In this document: positions 20,322 through 29,669 of the stretch, piece after piece | Layout of the letters: each line of letters begins with the position of its first letter | Position numbering within the stretch: position 1 is the stretch's first letter | Origin: JBBRZM01 sp963813635 | Lineage (GTDB): Bacteria; Actinomycetota; Acidimicrobiia; IMCC26256; JBBRZM01 | Assembly (NCBI GenBank): GCA_963813635.1 | Contig: CAWEZO010000007.1 | Location: 372,001-436,000, forward strand | Direction of reading: 5' to 3' | DNA: 64,000 nt | Program-made: the position numbers and the translations under genes | Notes under the pieces: generated by a model | Seen by the model: the letters and a program-made list of their open reading frames with translations, nothing else | What the model was told of the DNA's origin: nothing | Databases searched by the model: none

Positions 20322-20337
20322 CCCTCCGTCCGGAGGG
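20322..20337 (+). promoter_or_regulatory. Short GC hairpin before the CopC-CopD gene
   Basis: CCCTCC-GTCC-GGAGGG (20322-20337) directly follows the inferred stop of the upstream membrane protein and lies 37 bases before the CopC start. It could attenuate or terminate read-through into the copper-domain gene. The stem is short and the role is inferred from position. Confidence 0.35.
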
Positions 20338-20373
20338 GGGTTCGTTCCTCCCGACAGCGAGAGACATCGCCTC

Positions 20374-22073
20374 ATGCATCTTCGACGCGTCTTCGCCGCG
20401 TTGGCTCTCGCGTGCGTATTTGTCGTCGCCTCCGCGTCGGCGGCATCGGCGCACGCGGTGCTCCTGCGCACCGATCCGGCCCCACAGAGCACTGTCGCGC
20501 GCCCGCCCAAAGAGGTGCGGCTCTTCTTCTCCGAGTCGGTCGAGGTGAGCTTCGGCGCGATCCGTGTCTTCGACGTCAACGGCAAGCGCGCCGACAACGG
20601 GGCGGTCCGCCACGCCGGTCACGGCAGCGAGGTGGTCGTGACGACGCCCCATCTCAAGAACGGCACCTACACGGTGACCTGGCGCGTCGTCTCGGCCGAC
20701 GGCCACCCCGTGCACGGTGGATTCGTGTTCTACGTCGGGGCGCCGTCGTCGATCTCGCCCGTCGCGATCTCGGGCGACACCGGGGCGGGCCGCGTCGTGG
20801 GCTGGGGATTCGGCGTCGTGCGGTTCCTCGAGTTCGCCGCGCTGTTTCTGATCGTCGGTGGGATTGTGTTCCGCCGGTGGGTGTGGACGCCGGCGCTCGC
20901 TGCTACGCAGCTACGCGACTCGGAAGCCGCCGGTCGCTTCCGGCGGTGGTTCGGGCGGATGCTCGTGGCGAGCTGGGTCGTGCTCCTCGTCGCAGGTGTC
21001 GCCACCATCGTGTTCGAAGGCGCGAGCGTCTCCGGCTTCTCGTTGCTCTCCGCCGCGAAGTCCACGGTGATCCGTTCCGTGTTGCACACGGCGTACGGCC
21101 ATTTCGCATTGTGGCAACTCGGGCTCACGGTGTTGCTGGCGTTGCCGATGTTCGGCCTCGCGCGCCGTCGCCGCCTGTTCGGCGTGCCACCGGACGCATG
21201 GATCGCCACCGCGATCGCGCTCGGCGGCGGGATCTCGTTGGCGATCGGGCTCAACGGTCACGCGCGGACCGACCCGCGTCCATTTCTCGCCGTGACCTCG
21301 ATCACGGTGCACGTGCTGGTGGCCGCGGTATGGGTCGGTGGTCTTGCGTTCTTTGTGATCGGCCTGCTCGCGGCGCGCGCACTCGGCCCGGCAGACCGAC
21401 CGCGCGCGCTGCGCGAGACCCTTCGCAGGTTCTCGACGATCGCGGCGGCGGCGGTCGGGCTGGTGATCGAGACCGGTCTGATCAACACGTGGGCCAACCT
21501 CGCCCAACCGGGCGAGTTGTGGCGCACGACGTACGGCCGCGTGGTGCTGGCCAAGATGGTGCTGCTCGCGTTGGCACTGGTGCTCGCGGCGCGGCACCGA
21601 TGGGTCGTGCCCGCCAAACTGGGTGCGACCGATCAGAGCGCGGGTGCCGAGCGATCCTTCGGCCGGACCAGTCGCGTCGAGCTCGTCGTGCTCGTCGGCA
21701 CGGTCGCGTGTGCGGCCGCGCTCGTTGCGCTCGTGCCGGGGCGCTCACTTGCCGAAGCCGCGAACGGTCCGGTCAACCAAGAGCAGCACGCGGCCGGTTA
21801 CACGGTCCAGCTGTTTCTCGATCCATCCTCGGTTGGCGCCAACCAGGTGCACGTGACGTTCGTGGACAGCGGGGGCCGTGCCGCGTCCGGAGTCGTCGAA
21901 CGCGACGGTTTCGCTGCGCGGCCCAGCGCGCCGCGTCGAACGTGGCGATGCGCCTCATCTCGCCGGGCCACTTCGTCGGCGACGCCAAGTTCCCGGTCGC
22001 CGGTGAGTACAAGGCCTCGGTCAAGGCAGATCCACGCATCGTCACGACGTTTCGGTTCCATCTTCGAGCCTGA
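20374..22073 (+). CDS. CopC-CopD fusion protein with C-terminal YtkA-like domain, frameshifted near the end
   Basis: About 566 residues. A signal peptide (1-26, ending SASAASA) leaves a mature protein starting with His27 in HAVLLRTDPAPQS, the N-terminal copper ligand expected of CopC; DGHPVHGGFVFYVG supplies further His ligands. A CopD membrane domain of about eight helices follows (VRFLEFAALFLIVGG, HTAYGHFALWQLGLTVLL, ITVHVLVAAVWVGGLAFFVI, LINTWANLAQPGELWRTTYG). The end is YtkA-like: VGANQVHVTFVDSGG and, after one frame change near 21915-21935, ISPGHFVGDAKFPVAGEYK. Expected role: periplasmic copper binding and transfer across the membrane. YcnI follows 25 bases on. Confidence 0.9.
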
Positions 22074-22097
22074 GGCTCGACAACGAAAGGAATACAC

Positions 22098-22728
22098 ATG
22101 CGAGTCAGAACGAAGCTCGGAGCTCTTGTTGCGTTCGCCGCCGTGATGACCGTGCTGCTCGCGGTGCCGGCGTCGGCACACGAACAGATCGACCCGACCA
22201 GCTTTCCGGTCGGCAAGCCAGCGTTCTTCACGTTCCGCACGGCGAATGAGGAGAAGGCCGACCTCACCAAGGTCGTGCTCACCGCGCCGAAGGATTTGCC
22301 GTTCGGCACGACGACGCAGGAGCCGGCCGGCTGGACGGTGAATACCACCGAAGCCGTGATCACGTGGGCGGGCGGGGCGGTGAAACCCGATGCGTTCGAT
22401 CAATGGGGTTTCGAGATCGAAGGTGCGGATCAACCCGGCACGTACACCTACACGGTCACGTTGAGCTTCGCCGACGGGAAGACCAGCAATGTCAAGGTGC
22501 CGGTCACCGCAGTCGCGGCCGGAGCATCCAGCGCGGCGAAGTCGTCGTCGAGTGCGGCGTCGTCGTCCTCGGTCGGACGCGGCAAAGAGTCGCGCCAATG
22601 CCACGCTGGCCGTCGGCATCTTGGCGATCGTGCTCGCGCTCGTGGCCACCGTGCTCGTCGTGGCGCGGCGCAGGAAGACCGGTCCCGGTGCGGCGTCAGC
22701 GAGCGCCGATGCGCCACAGGACTGGTAA
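22098..22728 (+). CDS. YcnI-like DUF1775 copper-associated protein, frameshifted
   Basis: Exported protein whose signal peptide (1-27, ending VPASA) leaves a mature N-terminal His28 in HEQIDPTSFPVG. YcnI of Bacillus binds copper with such an N-terminal histidine and a conserved Trp; here FDQWGFEIEGADQPGTY supplies a Trp at the expected place. A Ser-rich linker and, after one frame change near 22580, a C-terminal membrane helix (LAVGILAIVLALVATVLVVA) and basic tail complete about 210 residues. AAAGGA lies 7 bases before the ATG. It directly follows the CopC-CopD gene, a classic pairing. Confidence 0.88.
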
Positions 22729-22801
22729 AGGGCGGGGATAGGGTCGGCGGCGGCCGAGAGCAGGCTGTCGCCGCCTGACGTTTGCTGACGGAGGGACGCG
22801 C

Positions 22802-23218
22802 GTGCGGGTGAACCATCGAGTGTGGTCGGTGCTGGTGGCATTGGTGTGGGCGGCCGCGCTCGCAGCGGGCTGCTCATCGGGGTCGGGCTCATCCGGTACA
22901 CGGCCGTCGACCACGGCACGTCTGCGCGTCGTCCAACCGACCGCCAACCAGGTGACTGGCCCCGACGTCACGCTGAAGTTCGACCTGATCGGTGCGCGGG
23001 TCGTGCCATCGACCAAGGTGAGCGGACCGCTCCACGGCAACCAGGGCCACATTCACGTGTCCATCGACGGCAAGCTCGTGTCGATGGCCTACGGCACGAC
23101 GCAGGACCTCCACGGTCTGAAGCCGGGAAAGCATTTGCTGCAAGCCGAGTTCGTTGCCACCGACCACCGCCCGTTCAAGAATCGGGTGATCACCGCTGTG
23201 CTCTTCACGGTGCAGTGA
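22802..23218 (+). CDS. Predicted lipoprotein of unknown function in the copper-type cluster
   Basis: 138 residues from GTG 22802. The signal region VWSVLVALVWAAALAAGC ends in a lipobox-like AAGC, so lipid anchoring is likely. The mature part has a beta-rich core (LRVVQPTANQVTGPDVTLKF) and a His-containing block NQGHIHVSIDGKLVSMAYGT followed by LKPGKHLLQAEFVATDHRPF. I do not recognise the family with confidence; the His residues and place after CopC-CopD and YcnI make metal handling a reasonable guess. Its TGA overlaps the ATG of the CPBP gene by one base. Confidence 0.75.
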   Translation: MRVNHRVWSVLVALVWAAALAAGCSSGSGSSGTRPSTTARLRVVQPTANQVTGPDVTLKFDLIGARVVPSTKVSGPLHGNQGHIHVSIDGKLVSMAYGTTQDLHGLKPGKHLLQAEFVATDHRPFKNRVITAVLFTVQ

Positions 23219-23812
23219 TGAGTCGACCCGCAGTGATGGATCGAGCCGGGGTGATCGACGAGAGCATCACGCGGCCGGACGCGCTCCTGCTGGTCATCGC
23301 GGCCGGCTGTGCGCTGCTCGCGGCTCGCCCGTTGTTCGGGCACTGGGCGTCCGACCCGACGGCGCAGCTCGTCGTGCTCTTCGTCGCGCTGCTCCTGGTT
23401 GGCGTGATGTGGCCTGTGAACGCACCGCGCATCGCGCTGACCCGCCGGCGCGTCCTCGTGCCGCTCGCCGTCGGGATCGTCGCGTTCGCGCTCGGGCGTG
23501 TGCTCGGTGGCGGGCACACGCCCGCCGCGATCGCGTCTCGAGTGCTCGTGTTGAACACGCTCGCAGCCGTCGCCGAGGAGGCGTTCTTCCGGCGACTCGT
23601 GTACCGCGCGGCTGCTGGTCGGTGGGGAGATCGCCGCGATCGTCGGGTCGGCGGTGTTGTTCGCCGCGGTGCATGTGTCGGTGTACGGCTGGTGGGTCCT
23701 GCCGATCGATCTGGCCGCGGGACTGCTGCTGGGCTGGCAGCGTCACGCGAGCGGTTCCTGGGCGGTGCCCGCCGCGACCCACGTCTTCGCCAACATCCTG
23801 GTGGTGATCTGA
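23218..23812 (+). CDS. CPBP family intramembrane metalloprotease, frameshifted
   Basis: Polytopic membrane protein of the CAAX-protease/bacteriocin-processing (CPBP, Abi) family. Motif 1 is seen as AVAEEAFFRRLVY (EExxxR). After removal of one extra base near 23611 the frame continues into LLVGGEIAAIVGSAVLFAAV, motif 2 HVSVYGWWVLPIDLAAGLLL and motif 3 ATHVFANILVV, ending at TGA 23810-23812. About 198 residues. Family members cleave within membranes or act in immunity and regulation; the substrate is unknown. ATG 23218 overlaps the previous stop, and the next ATG (23813) abuts this stop, so translation is probably coupled. Confidence 0.85.
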
Positions 23813-25084
23813 ATGTCTCGTCTGTTTCGTCGCGCCGTCGTCCTCACGATCGTGCTAAGCGCCTTCGCCGGTCTCTGCGTGAGTTGCAACTCGAGTGCGT
23901 CCGGCGACGCGATCAGCATCGGCATGCTCTACCCGACGAGCGGGAGCCAGGGTGTGCCGGGCCGCCAGGAAATCCGCGGTGCGCAGCTTGCGATGGAATG
24001 GGTGAACGCGCACGGCGGCGTGCACGGCCGGCCCATCCGGCTCGTCTCCGCACCCGCCGACCGCGCCGAGGCGGTCCCGTCCGCGATGGACGCGTTGCAC
24101 CGCGACGGGATCGCGATCGCGGTCGGAAGCCACGGCAGCGCGATCTCGGCTGCTGCCGCCAAGGCCGCGACCCGCGACGGGATGCTGTTCTGGGAGACGG
24201 GCGCGGTCGGCGAAACCACCGCGCCCGGCATCGCCAACGGTCGCAACTTCTTCCGCGCCGCGCCGATGGGCGCGAACCTCGGCCGCGCCGCGGTCGCGTT
24301 CATCCGTGACGAGGTCACGCCCCGGCTCGGCCCGCACGGCGCGCTTCGCTACGGCGTCGCCTATATCGACGACGTGTACGGCCACGCGGTCGGCGCCGGT
24401 GCCGTCGAGGAGATCAACCGCAGCGGCCAGGCCTTCGCAGGCGCGTTCCCCTATCCAGCGGAGACGAAAGACTTTGCCGCACTGGCAGCGCGCATCGCTG
24501 CTGCACACCCCGATGTCCTGTTCGTGTCCGCCTATGTCAACGACGGCGTCGCGTTGCGCAAGGCGTTCGTCGCCGCGCACGTACCGTTTGTCGCGTCGAT
24601 CGGCACGAGCAGCTCCTATTGCATGCCCGAGTTCGGCAAACGCCTCGGCATCGATGCGGTCGGCTTGTTCGCGTCCGACAAGCCCGACGCGAACGTGCTG
24701 CGTCCCGCCTCGCTCCACCCGGCCGCCAGGCGCATGTTCACGTGGGCCAATGACCGCTATCGCGCTCGGTACGGCGCCTCGATGAGCGCACCCGCGCTGT
24801 CCGGATTCTCCAATGCGTATGCCCTCTTCGGCCGCGTGCTGCCACGGGCCCGCGCCATCGTTCCGGCGTCGGTCGGTGCGGCCGCCGTCGCAACGAAGCT
24901 GCCGCTGGGCGCGCTGCCGAACGGCGGGGGACTCGATCTCGCTCCGGCGGGTGCGCCCGACGCGGGCGAGAACCGCAACGCGATCAGCGTCATCGAGGAG
25001 TGGGTCGCACCCAACAAGATGGCCGTGGTGTGGCCGCCCACGTTCGCGACCCACTCGATCGAGCCGGTCACACCCGCGCGATGA
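23813..25084 (+). CDS. LivK-type substrate-binding protein (Peripla_BP_6), orphan
   Basis: A 423-residue type I periplasmic binding protein: ISIGMLYPTSGSQGVPGRQE, GAQLAMEWVNAHGGVHGRPI, VGSHGSAISAAAAKAATRDG, YGVAYIDDVYGHAVGAGAVE, FSNAYALFGRVLPRARAI. Family members deliver branched-chain amino acids, amides or aromatic acids to ABC importers, or act as sensors. The export signal is clear; the cysteine context (GLCVSCNSS) is only a weak lipobox. No permease or ATPase gene accompanies it. It starts exactly after the CPBP stop and its TGA overlaps the next ATG (ATGA), so it is translated with two genes of unrelated type. Confidence 0.87.
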   Translation: MSRLFRRAVVLTIVLSAFAGLCVSCNSSASGDAISIGMLYPTSGSQGVPGRQEIRGAQLAMEWVNAHGGVHGRPIRLVSAPADRAEAVPSAMDALHRDGIAIAVGSHGSAISAAAAKAATRDGMLFWETGAVGETTAPGIANGRNFFRAAPMGANLGRAAVAFIRDEVTPRLGPHGALRYGVAYIDDVYGHAVGAGAVEEINRSGQAFAGAFPYPAETKDFAALAARIAAAHPDVLFVSAYVNDGVALRKAFVAAHVPFVASIGTSSSYCMPEFGKRLGIDAVGLFASDKPDANVLRPASLHPAARRMFTWANDRYRARYGASMSAPALSGFSNAYALFGRVLPRARAIVPASVGAAAVATKLPLGALPNGGGLDLAPAGAPDAGENRNAISVIEEWVAPNKMAVVWPPTFATHSIEPVTPAR

Positions 25085-25851
25085 GCACGGTATTGCCGCG
25101 CCATGCACGCAGGGCAGGCGTTGCGATCGCCGTCGGCTACGTCGTGGTCTGTGTCGCGACGATCGCGCTGACCGGCCATCACGTGCGTCCGCTCTTCGAT
25201 GGCATCGGCCCTGCCGCCCCGTACCAGTGGGTCAAGCCGCCCCCCGACTTCGCCGCGGGCAACGTCAAGCCCAAACCGGCATCGGTGGACGTCGCGCTGA
25301 AGGCAGACGGTTCCGCTGCCGCGGTGGTCAACACACCCGACGCGCAAGCCCTGCTCAACCTGCCGCAAGGCGCGGTCGCTGCGCACGCGGCCGACACGAA
25401 GGTCACAGTCACGATCGTGCCCCTCGATCCGGCGACGCTCGCCGCGCCGCCCAGTCCGCTCAACGCCGACGGCAATGCCTACCGGATCACGCTGAAGTAC
25501 TCGCCGTCGGGCGCGGTTGTGGGCCCGCTCACCAAGCCCGGCAACATCGTGCTCACCGTCCCGCAGCCGGCGCGATCGATCTTGTCGTCTTCCGACGGGC
25601 GTGTCTGGCAGGAGCTCGCCAGTCAATCGATCGGGGGCACGGGAAGCGTCGGCGCGGCGTTCAACGGCGGTGGCTACTTCCTCGCCGGCGCGCACGGCAC
25701 CGTGACCGGCACGTCGTCGAAGTCCTCGTCGACCGGCAGGACGCTGGTGATCGCCGGCGTTGTCGTCGTGCTCGCGCTGGCATTGCCGTTCCTGGTGACG
25801 CGGCTGCGCCGCCGCCGGCGCCCCGGTCGCCGTCACCCGCGCCGCCGCTGA
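25081..25851 (+). CDS. Exported protein with C-terminal membrane helix, unknown function
   Basis: 256 residues from ATG 25081, overlapping the preceding stop by four bases. One N-terminal hydrophobic segment (VAIAVGYVVVCVATIALTG), an external beta-rich domain (SVDVALKADGSAAAVVNTPD, TKVTVTIVPLDPATLAAPPS, GGYFLAGAHGTVTGTSSKSS), a second helix near residues 222-243 (LVIAGVVVVLALALPFLVT) and an extremely Arg-rich cytoplasmic tail. No family recognised. Coupling to the LivK-type gene suggests a shared function, perhaps a receptor pair. It converges with the GH2 gene across the palindromic repeat. Confidence 0.72.
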   Translation: MSTVLPRHARRAGVAIAVGYVVVCVATIALTGHHVRPLFDGIGPAAPYQWVKPPPDFAAGNVKPKPASVDVALKADGSAAAVVNTPDAQALLNLPQGAVAAHAADTKVTVTIVPLDPATLAAPPSPLNADGNAYRITLKYSPSGAVVGPLTKPGNIVLTVPQPARSILSSSDGRVWQELASQSIGGTGSVGAAFNGGGYFLAGAHGTVTGTSSKSSSTGRTLVIAGVVVVLALALPFLVTRLRRRRRPGRRHPRRR

Positions 25852-25860
25852 CCACATCGC

Positions 25861-25910
25861 GTTCTTGCGTCGCAAACCGGGGTGACATCCCGGCTAGTGA
25901 CGCAAGAATG
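25861..25910. repeat. Dispersed palindromic repeat, copy 2
   Basis: GTTCTTGCGTC (25861-25871) pairs with GACGCAAGAATG (25899-25910) around CCGGGGTGACATCCCGG. Read on the opposite strand it is almost base-for-base the element at 10347-10397, differing mainly in three bases near CAGCAG/CACTAG and at one end. It again lies between convergent gene ends. Confidence 0.7.
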
Positions 25911-25923
25911 AAATGCGGCCGGC

Positions 25924-28422
25924 TCATCCGATGACGGTGCGGCCCGGTGGGTGCATTTCGTCGGGGGCGGGGCAGTGGAAGTGGGTGGTGTTCTCCTGCT
26001 CGCCGAGCACCGGGTCGGTCCAGCGCAGCACCAGTGTTCGCGCCTGGCCGGCTTCGAGGTGCATTGAAACCTCGCCGGCGGGTGTCGCCGACTCGCCGGG
26101 CGCGTCGAGCTCGAGCGAGCCGTGCTCGACGGGGTCGCCACGCGTGTGGGGCACCGCGATCGGCTCACCGTCTGCGGGCATCGCGGTGCCGAGCTGTGCA
26201 CCCATCGGGTCGGGCGCGATCACCGCGGACGTCGCGGCGTGCACTGTCCAGCTGATCGTGCCGTGCGCCGGCGCGACGCGGTCGTTGACGACGATGATCG
26301 GGACGGCGACGGTGCCCGGCTCGACGACGGAATGTCGTGCCAACGCGATCGCGAGCAGTGGACGGCTTGCGTCGCAGTAGGCGCCGTACGTGGCCTTCGG
26401 CACGCGGTCGACGTCGACGAGCCCGCCGCCCGCGTAGCCCCACCAATCCGACCAGAAGTGCCAGCGGTACCCCATGTACGGCGCGCCGCGATGGGCGCGG
26501 AACCATTCGGTCTGGTACTTCGCGAGCGCCGCGCCGTAGGCCTCGGTGGCGGCACGCCAGTCGTCGAGTGACTCGAAGCGCGTCGGGTGTCCCGCGAACG
26601 CGCACGTCGACCCGATGAACGACAGACGGCCCACCCATTCGCGCATCTGCGCGACGTCGGGCGGCCAGCCGGTGTCGCCGAACTTCTCCGCTTGCGGGCC
26701 GATGGTCCAGAACCCGTACTCGCAGACGAACCATGCCGGTTGGTTGCCGACGTGGTAGAGCGTGCCGCCGCTGAGCGACCCGTCGTACGCGTGCACGTCG
26801 TCGCCGATGCCCGACGCCGGGTGGACGTGACGGCTGGTCTCGACCGATCGCAACGCACGCTCCAGCGCGGCGTCGAGGTGGCGTTCGCCCAGGTCGGTCT
26901 CGGGACCGTCGTCGGCCGGCACGCCCGTCATGTAACTGAACATCCGCGCCGGCTCGTTGTGGCACGCGTAGTACACGACGCTGGGGTGTTGATGGAGCAG
27001 GTACGCCATCTCGGCGATCTGCCGGCACGCCGTGTCGACGAAACCGGGGTTGCTGTCCGTGCCGGAGTCGTAGAACCACTGCAGCGGGAAGTCCTGGAAC
27101 ACGAGCACGCCCGCGTCATCGGCCGCGTCGTAGCAGTGCGGCGACTGCACGTGCGCGTGGATCCCGACCGAGTTCGCGTGCGCATCGGCGATCATGCGGA
27201 CATCGCGGTCGTAGAAGCTCCGTCCGACTTCGGCGAAGTGCTGCCACGGGATGTAGTTGACGGCCTTGACGAACACCGGCCGATCATTCACCTCGAGGTG
27301 TTGCGCGTGGCCGCGATCGTCGCTCACGACGCGCGCCGTTCGCCGCCCGAAACGAATCGTGCGCCGGTCGAGCGCGCGGCCGCGCGCTCGAGACCACCAC
27401 CGTCACTTCGTGGACGACGGGTGTGCCGTGCTCCGAATGGATGGGCTCCCACAACGCCAAAGAGCCGAGATCGGTCGCGGCATCGACACGTGACGCGCCC
27501 GGATGCAGAACGGCGGTAACCGCGCCCCCGCAGTCCGCCGATGTCGACGTGGACCGCGACATCCCGCGGTTCGGTCGGCGTGGTTGGTCATCACGACCGC
27601 GACCTGCGCACCGCCCGCGTCGTCGAGCGGCGTCACGAAGCAGCCGTCGATCGAGACGTCGCCGCTGCACTCGAGGGTCACCGGCTGGACGATGCCGCCT
27701 GTCGTCATCGACTGGCCGAACTCGGGTGTCCAGACCCATGGATCGTCGCCCTCCGCGAGTGGTGTGAGCATGCGGCCGGGGAGCCCGCCCGGACGGCTGT
27801 CGTGGTAGTTGAGCGTCCCCTTGATCACGCGCTTGCGATGAAAGAAGAAGAACTGCGCGGGATCGAGGTCTTCGAGCGGATCCTGCACCGCAACCACGAT
27901 GTTGTTGCTGCGCCGCAAGCGGTCGGTGACGTCGAACCCGAATGGCGCGAAGCAGCCTTCGTGATGCCCGAGGTGCTCGTCGTTCAGCCAGACGTCGGCG
28001 AGGTAGTCGACCGCACCGAAGCGCAACCGAACGCGGCGCAACGCGTGCTCGTCGTCGGATCGCGGGTCGGTGAACGTGCGGCGGTACCACACGGGCGCGA
28101 ATTGGCGCGAGAGCTCGTCGTCGAAGCCGAAGTTGTCCGGCACGACGACCTTGCGCCAGGTTGCGTCGGCCGGTGGCTGCTCGCCGGCACGCCGCCCCGG
28201 CGCAAGGAACGACGGGTCGCCATCGACGTCGGCCCACCGTTCCCACCGACCACCGAGGTCGATCGAGATGTGCCCACCAACCGGCATCGGCGCAGACGGC
28301 AGGCGCGCGGCCACGCTCCACTCCACGGGTTGCGCGTCAACCAGCGGCGCGAACTCCGAATGCGCGCTCACCGGCGCGGCGCCGGGCCGCAGCGCGTCTG
28401 CCGGCCGCAGGTCGAGCGTCAT
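25924..28422 (-). CDS. Glycoside hydrolase family 2 protein (beta-galactosidase/glucuronidase type), frameshifted
   Basis: About 832 residues from ATG 28422. N-terminal jelly-roll sugar-binding region: ISIDLGGRWERWADVDGDPS, APVWYRRTFTDPRSD, RLRFGAVDYLADVWLNDEHL. Catalytic TIM barrel: NDRPVFVKAVNYIPWQHFAE, MIADAHANSVGIHAH, acid/base Glu in YYACHNEPARMF, putative nucleophile Glu in FVCEYGFWTIG. Two frame changes (about 27560 and 27340-27400) place the linker EPIHSEHGTPVVHEVTVVVS in a third frame. No signal peptide is seen, so it probably acts on imported oligosaccharide. The start overlaps the galK stop (ATGA), implying a shared operon and favouring a beta-galactoside substrate. Confidence 0.85.
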
Positions 28423-29555
28423 GTTTCAGTGCGCGCACCGAGTGGGCCGGCGCGACCCACTGCCCGGACGACGAACGCCTCGGCGTCGACGCCGGTCTCG
28501 GCCCGGTAGCCGGCGACGGTCTTGGCCGCGACATCGTCGGCGTGATTTCGCTGGACGAGCGCGACGACACAGCCGCCGAAACCGGCGCCGGTGAGTCGGG
28601 CACCGATTGCCCCGTTCTCCACGAGGGTCTCGACGAGGAAATCGAGCTCCGGTGTCGACACGCCGAAGTCGTCACGCAAGCTCGCATGACTGGCGAGGAG
28701 CAGTGGTCCGAGCCTGCCGGCTTCGCCGGCGCGCAACGCGCCGGCGAACTCGAGGACGCGGGCGTTCTCCGTGACGACATGTCGCGCGCGCGGATCGTCG
28801 GCAACCTGAGCGAGCGTCGCGTCCCGCAGCGTCGTCAGGCCCAGTCGCGTCGCCGCCGCCTCGCATTCGGCGCGCCGTGACGCGTACTCGCTGTGGGCGA
28901 GGACTCGTGGAAGTCCGGAGTTGACGACGAGGATGGCATATGCGCTCGGCATCGGGATCGGCTCGATCGCGAGCGATCGGCAGTCGATCAGGAGCGCGTG
29001 GCCGCGCGCACCGAACAGCGACGCGAGCTGGTCCATGAGCCCACCGGGCACGCCCGTCGCGCGTACTTCGGCGTCGAGCGCGATGCGAGCGAGCTCGCGC
29101 CGATCGAGCACGAAGCCGGCAGCGTCGCCCAACGCGAGCGTGAGCGCGACCGCCAGCGCGCTGCTCGACGACAGGCCCGAGCCCGCGGGCACGGTGGACG
29201 AGATCACAAGGTCTGCCCCCGGGGGGCTGCCACCGCGAGCGGCGAGCGCAGCGACGACACCCGCGGCGAACCGGCCCCAGGAGGGCTCGACCGACGCGGC
29301 GTTGACACGGCCGCTCGAGGAGATGTCGACGAGCCCCTCGAATTGCCGTGAACGCATCGTGAGGTGACCGCTCGTCGTCGCCCGCCACCCGACGACGCAT
29401 TCCCTGTCGATCGCCGTGGGCAACACGAAGCCTTCGTTGTAATCGGTGTGGTCGCCGATCAGATTCACCCGGCCGGGCGCCGCGACGAGGGCGACCGGCC
29501 CGTCATCGGAGAAGCCGGCGCGCACTTGCGCCGCGAGGTCATCGAGGGGCGTCAT
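28419..29555 (-). CDS. galK: Galactokinase
   Basis: A 378-residue GHMP kinase that phosphorylates galactose at C1, the entry step of the Leloir pathway. Seen: the galactokinase signature APGRVNLIGDHTDYNEGFV (residues 26-44, with Asp35 where Glu is usual), the phosphate loop VPAGSGLSSSSALAVALTLA, the catalytic-Asp region TGVPGGLMDQLASLFGARGH, and the C-terminal GARLTGAGFGGCVVALV. The frame is intact and the length normal. galT and galE are not in the window. The GH2 gene starts four bases before its stop, so hydrolysis of a galactoside and use of the released galactose are likely linked. Confidence 0.93.
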   Translation of the reverse strand: MTPLDDLAAQVRAGFSDDGPVALVAAPGRVNLIGDHTDYNEGFVLPTAIDRECVVGWRATTSGHLTMRSRQFEGLVDISSSGRVNAASVEPSWGRFAAGVVAALAARGGSPPGADLVISSTVPAGSGLSSSSALAVALTLALGDAAGFVLDRRELARIALDAEVRATGVPGGLMDQLASLFGARGHALLIDCRSLAIEPIPMPSAYAILVVNSGLPRVLAHSEYASRRAECEAAATRLGLTTLRDATLAQVADDPRARHVVTENARVLEFAGALRAGEAGRLGPLLLASHASLRDDFGVSTPELDFLVETLVENGAIGARLTGAGFGGCVVALVQRNHADDVAAKTVAGYRAETGVDAEAFVVRAVGRAGPLGARTET

Positions 29556-29669
29556 CAGGGCAGGAGCCTACGTGTGTGCCGAAGAGATCGATTCGGCTGC
29601 ACGACTCGCATGGCACCGTCTCGGGGCTGATGTCAACGACTGCTCGCGGATGGTGGATACTGGGCGGGC

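Noticed and set aside
19726..22146. A single 806-residue fusion of the first membrane protein with CopC-CopD
   Set aside because: The joining 60 residues are Arg/Ser/Pro-rich and motif-free, a proper signal peptide starts at 20374, and another frame gives a natural end with a stop at 20321.
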